DNA from: Thermodesulfobium sp. 4217-1
GTDB lineage: Bacteria; Thermodesulfobiota; Thermodesulfobiia; Thermodesulfobiales; Thermodesulfobiaceae
Assembly: GCF_039822205.1 (NCBI RefSeq)
Contig: NZ_JBAGBW010000032.1
Location: 1 to 16,494, forward strand
DNA: 16,494 bases
Direction of reading: 5' to 3'
In this document: positions 15,318 to 16,494 of the stretch, piece by piece
Position numbering within the stretch: position 1 is the first letter of the stretch
Layout of the letters: each line of letters opens with the position of its first letter
The notes under the pieces: model-generated
What the model saw: only the letters and a program-made list of their open reading frames with translations
What the model was told of the DNA's origin: nothing
Databases searched by the model: none
Program-made: the position numbers and the translations under genes

Positions 15318-15857
15318 TTATTTTTCTGGTTCAATCAAACCATATCCACCATCATTTCGGCTATAAATTACGTTAACGTCCATAGTTTGCGAATTTATAA
15401 ACACATAAAAGTTATGACCTAACAATTCCATATCTATTATAGCCTCTTCTGGTGTTATTGGCTTGAAAGGAAACCTTTTTATCTTAATTATCTCGCCTTC
15501 AGGAGATATCTCTTCGTTTTTCTGTTCTAAAAAGCTCTCAGACATCAGATTCCTATGTCTTTGGACCAGCTTTTCCTTGTATCTTGATATCTGTCTTTCC
15601 AGCTTGTCGTGGACGAGGTCGACTGCGGTCCTTACGTCATCAGAATTTTCTTGAGCACGAATTGTAGAACCAGCAGCAAAGATTGTAACCTCAGCCGAAA
15701 ATATCTGCTTATTTTTCTTGGCGCTTGATCTGGTCAAAACGATCTGAACTTCGATAATTTTTTTGAAAAATCTATCCAATTTTGACATTTTGTTTGAAAT
15801 ATAAGTTTTTTGTTCATCCGATAGGTTTACACCTTTATCTTTTACGATTACTTGCAT
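15318..15857 (-). CDS. hpf: Long-form ribosome hibernation promoting factor
   Basis: HPF binds the decoding centre of idle 30S subunits and, in the long form, dimerises 70S ribosomes to 100S in stationary phase or stress. The 179-residue protein has the N-terminal HPF/RaiA domain (about 1-105, with VDLVHDKLERQISRYKEKL) and the C-terminal dimerisation domain (about 120-177, IIKIKRFPFKPITPEEAIIDMELLGH then VFIN..TMDVNVIYSRNDGGYGLI). The ATG has a perfect AGGAGG 7 bases upstream. It is the first gene of the minus-strand cluster and directly precedes secA, an order seen in many Firmicutes. A TATAAT-like box lies upstream, after the csp terminator. Confidence 0.96.
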   Translation of the reverse strand: MQVIVKDKGVNLSDEQKTYISNKMSKLDRFFKKIIEVQIVLTRSSAKKNKQIFSAEVTIFAAGSTIRAQENSDDVRTAVDLVHDKLERQISRYKEKLVQRHRNLMSESFLEQKNEEISPEGEIIKIKRFPFKPITPEEAIIDMELLGHNFYVFINSQTMDVNVIYSRNDGGYGLIEPEK

Positions 15858-15902
15858 GCTTGTCCTCCTATAAATATTTAGTAAGAAAAAAGCTTACATT
15901 AA

Positions 15903-15908
15903 ATTATA
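15903..15908 (-). promoter_or_regulatory. Candidate -10 box for the hpf-secA operon
   Basis: On the minus strand TATAAT lies 45 bases before the hpf start, just downstream of the csp terminator. The sequence 17 bases further upstream (TTTTGT at 15931-15926, inside the terminator stem) is a poor -35. The location is right for the start of the long operon, but the match rests on the -10 alone. Confidence 0.4.
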
Positions 15909-15926
15909 TTGATTAAATTAAGAAAA

Positions 15927-15951
15927 CAAAAGCCCCAAACAGGGGCTTTTG
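15927..15951 (-). terminator. Rho-independent terminator after csp
   Basis: A perfect 10-bp stem CAAAAGCCCC / GGGGCTTTTG with a 5-base loop (15937-15941) lies 50 bases downstream of the csp stop. On the minus strand it ends in GGGGCTTTTGTTTTCTT, a T-rich tail suited to termination of csp transcripts. On the plus strand the following sequence is GAAAAGATC, so it is directional. Confidence 0.88.
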
Positions 15952-16001
15952 AAAAGATCAATTATTAAAAATTTATTATTTTAAGGACAATAATTTCTTA
16001 A

Positions 16002-16208
16002 TTATGATACCTTTGTAACGTTTGATGCCTGTGGTCCCTTTGGACCATCAACAATTTCGAACTGGACAGCCTGTCCCTGCTCTAAGGTTCTGAAACCCTT
16101 GCCCTGGATTGCGCTGTAGTGAACAAAGACATCACCACTTCCATCGTCCTTTGATATGAAGCCATAACCCTTTTCATTGTTAAACCACTTTACTTTTCCT
16201 AAAAACAT
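16002..16208 (-). CDS. csp: Cold-shock domain protein (CspA family)
   Basis: A 68-residue single cold-shock domain that binds single-stranded RNA/DNA and melts RNA structure. It opens with [15 protein letters not shown], containing RNP1 (KGYGFI), then DVFVHYSAI with RNP2 (VFVHY), and ends [19 protein letters not shown], all standard. The ribosome binding site AGGAGG (16224-16219) is 10 bases before the ATG. The message has an unusually rich leader: no clear promoter of its own between it and the tRNA-Leu gene 142 bases upstream, a long hairpin, and a possible short ORF whose stop overlaps the csp ribosome binding site. A strong terminator follows. Confidence 0.96.
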   Translation of the reverse strand: MFLGKVKWFNNEKGYGFISKDDGSGDVFVHYSAIQGKGFRTLEQGQAVQFEIVDGPKGPQASNVTKVS

Positions 16209-16222
16209 AGATGAATAACCTC

Positions 16223-16306
16223 CTAAAACCTTTTCAAAAGTTTAAATTTTTCTAATCTGTCCTCATCTCGTCTCATCTGTGACCAAAAACTTAGAGCAAA
16301 GTTCAC
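16223..16306 (-). CDS. Possible 27-codon leader ORF before csp
   Basis: On the minus strand a frame runs from GTG at 16306 (or ATG at 16276, 17 codons) to TAG at 16225-16223. The stop overlaps the csp AGGAGG. The peptide's second half is charged, [17 protein letters not shown] very strong anti-SD match, AAAGGGAGGTGA, covers the GTG, but the spacing is wrong for GTG itself and no SD serves the ATG. It may therefore be chance, or the SD-like element may have another role such as regulation of the leader. I do not recognise the peptide. Confidence 0.2.
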   Translation of the reverse strand: MNFALSFWSQMRRDEDRLEKFKLLKRF

Positions 16307-16314
16307 CTCCCTTT

Positions 16315-16351
16315 AAGAACATCAAGCCTCTTCACAAAGAGGTTGGTTCTT
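16315..16351 (-). other. Long hairpin between tRNA-Leu and csp
   Basis: The two arms pair as AAGAAC (16315-16320) with GTTCTT (16346-16351), CAA (16323-16325) with TTG (16343-16345), and CCTCTT (16327-16332) with AAGAGG (16337-16342), closed by a CACA loop and with small bulges on one side. On the minus strand it starts at the encoded CCA end of the tRNA and is followed by AAAGGGAGGTGAAC, not a T-tract. It therefore looks like a processing signal or leader structure rather than a normal terminator. Confidence 0.6.
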
Positions 16352-16437
16352 GGTGCCGAGACAGGGACTTGAACCCTGACGAACAAAGCGTTCACTAGCC
16401 CCTCAAACTAGCGCGTCTGCCATTCCGCCACCTCGGC
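16351..16437 (-). tRNA. tRNA-Leu (anticodon GAG)
   Basis: On the minus strand the gene begins GCCGAGG and ends TCTCGGC-A-CCA, giving a 7-bp acceptor stem (one G-T pair) and an encoded CCA (16353-16351). The anticodon stem CTAGT/GCTAG closes a loop TTGAGGG with anticodon GAG at 16404-16402. The T-arm is CAGGG TTCAAGT CCCTG. A long variable arm with stem GAAC/GTTC is the mark of a class II tRNA, and GAG means leucine (CUC/CUU codons). The D-region GGCGGAATGGCAGACGC is typical of tRNA-Leu. Confidence 0.95.
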
Positions 16438-16447
16438 ACTTTTAATA

Positions 16448-16476
16448 AGTATAAATATAAAATTTTATAAAGTCAA
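16448..16476 (-). promoter_or_regulatory. Near-consensus promoter of tRNA-Leu (and perhaps csp)
   Basis: On the minus strand TTGACT (16476-16471) and TATACT (16453-16448) are separated by exactly 17 bases, each hexamer one base off the housekeeping sigma consensus. A transcript start about 7 bases past the -10 would give a tRNA leader of only a few bases before 16437. It is the best promoter in the window. Confidence 0.85.
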
Positions 16477-16494
16477 CTATTCGAATTGCTTCTG

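Noticed and set aside
16315-16351. Hairpin after tRNA-Leu as a rho-independent terminator
   Set aside because: No T-tract follows on the minus strand (the next bases are AAAGGGAGG), so it does not fit the terminator model.

Overview
The window is a densely packed, AT-rich bacterial chromosomal segment made almost entirely of housekeeping genes. There is no transposase, phage gene, CRISPR array or toxin-antitoxin pair. The A/T-rich codon use, several TTG starts, a long-form hibernation factor, a DUF5693 membrane protein, a split transketolase and a histidine-type (sulfide-dependent) Thi4 point to an anaerobic, Firmicutes-like or deep-branching thermophilic bacterium from a sulfidic habitat. 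A Thermodesulfobium-like organism would fit. That is inference from gene content, not a database result.

Left part, plus strand (about 1-3508): 209 bases of AT-rich leader, then thi4 (thiazole synthase), an NFACT/RqcH-family ribosome quality-control gene and an RluD-type rRNA pseudouridine synthase, apparently one operon. The NFACT gene has no ATG, GTG or TTG where homology says its N-terminus should be. The best candidate start is a CTG that overlaps the thi4 stop.

Middle (about 3490-5755): convergent to rluD is a two-gene minus-strand unit, an isoprenylcysteine-methyltransferase-like membrane protein followed by rmlB (dTDP-glucose 4,6-dehydratase). Divergent from it is a type-4 uracil-DNA glycosylase on the plus strand.

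Right part, minus strand (15857 down to 5752): one long tight cluster hpf-secA-prfB-DUF5693-cmk-transketolase N-transketolase C-ftsE-ftsX. Most junctions overlap by 4 or 14 bases or abut, so it is probably one transcript or coupled sub-operons. It joins ribosome hibernation, protein export, translation termination, an envelope protein of unknown function, CMP kinase, a pentose-phosphate enzyme and the FtsEX division complex. prfB carries the classical RF2 programmed +1 frameshift (CTT TGA C), so its true start is at 12799, overlapping the secA stop.

Far right: a cold-shock protein gene with a good rho-independent terminator, preceded on the same strand by tRNA-Leu(GAG) with a near-consensus promoter. 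The stretch between them holds a long hairpin, a strong Shine-Dalgarno-like sequence and a possible short leader ORF, but no clear separate csp promoter. The best items for a second look are the prfB recoding site, the CTG-start NFACT gene with its DK variant of the DR motif, the non-suicide-type Thi4, and the tRNA-csp leader.
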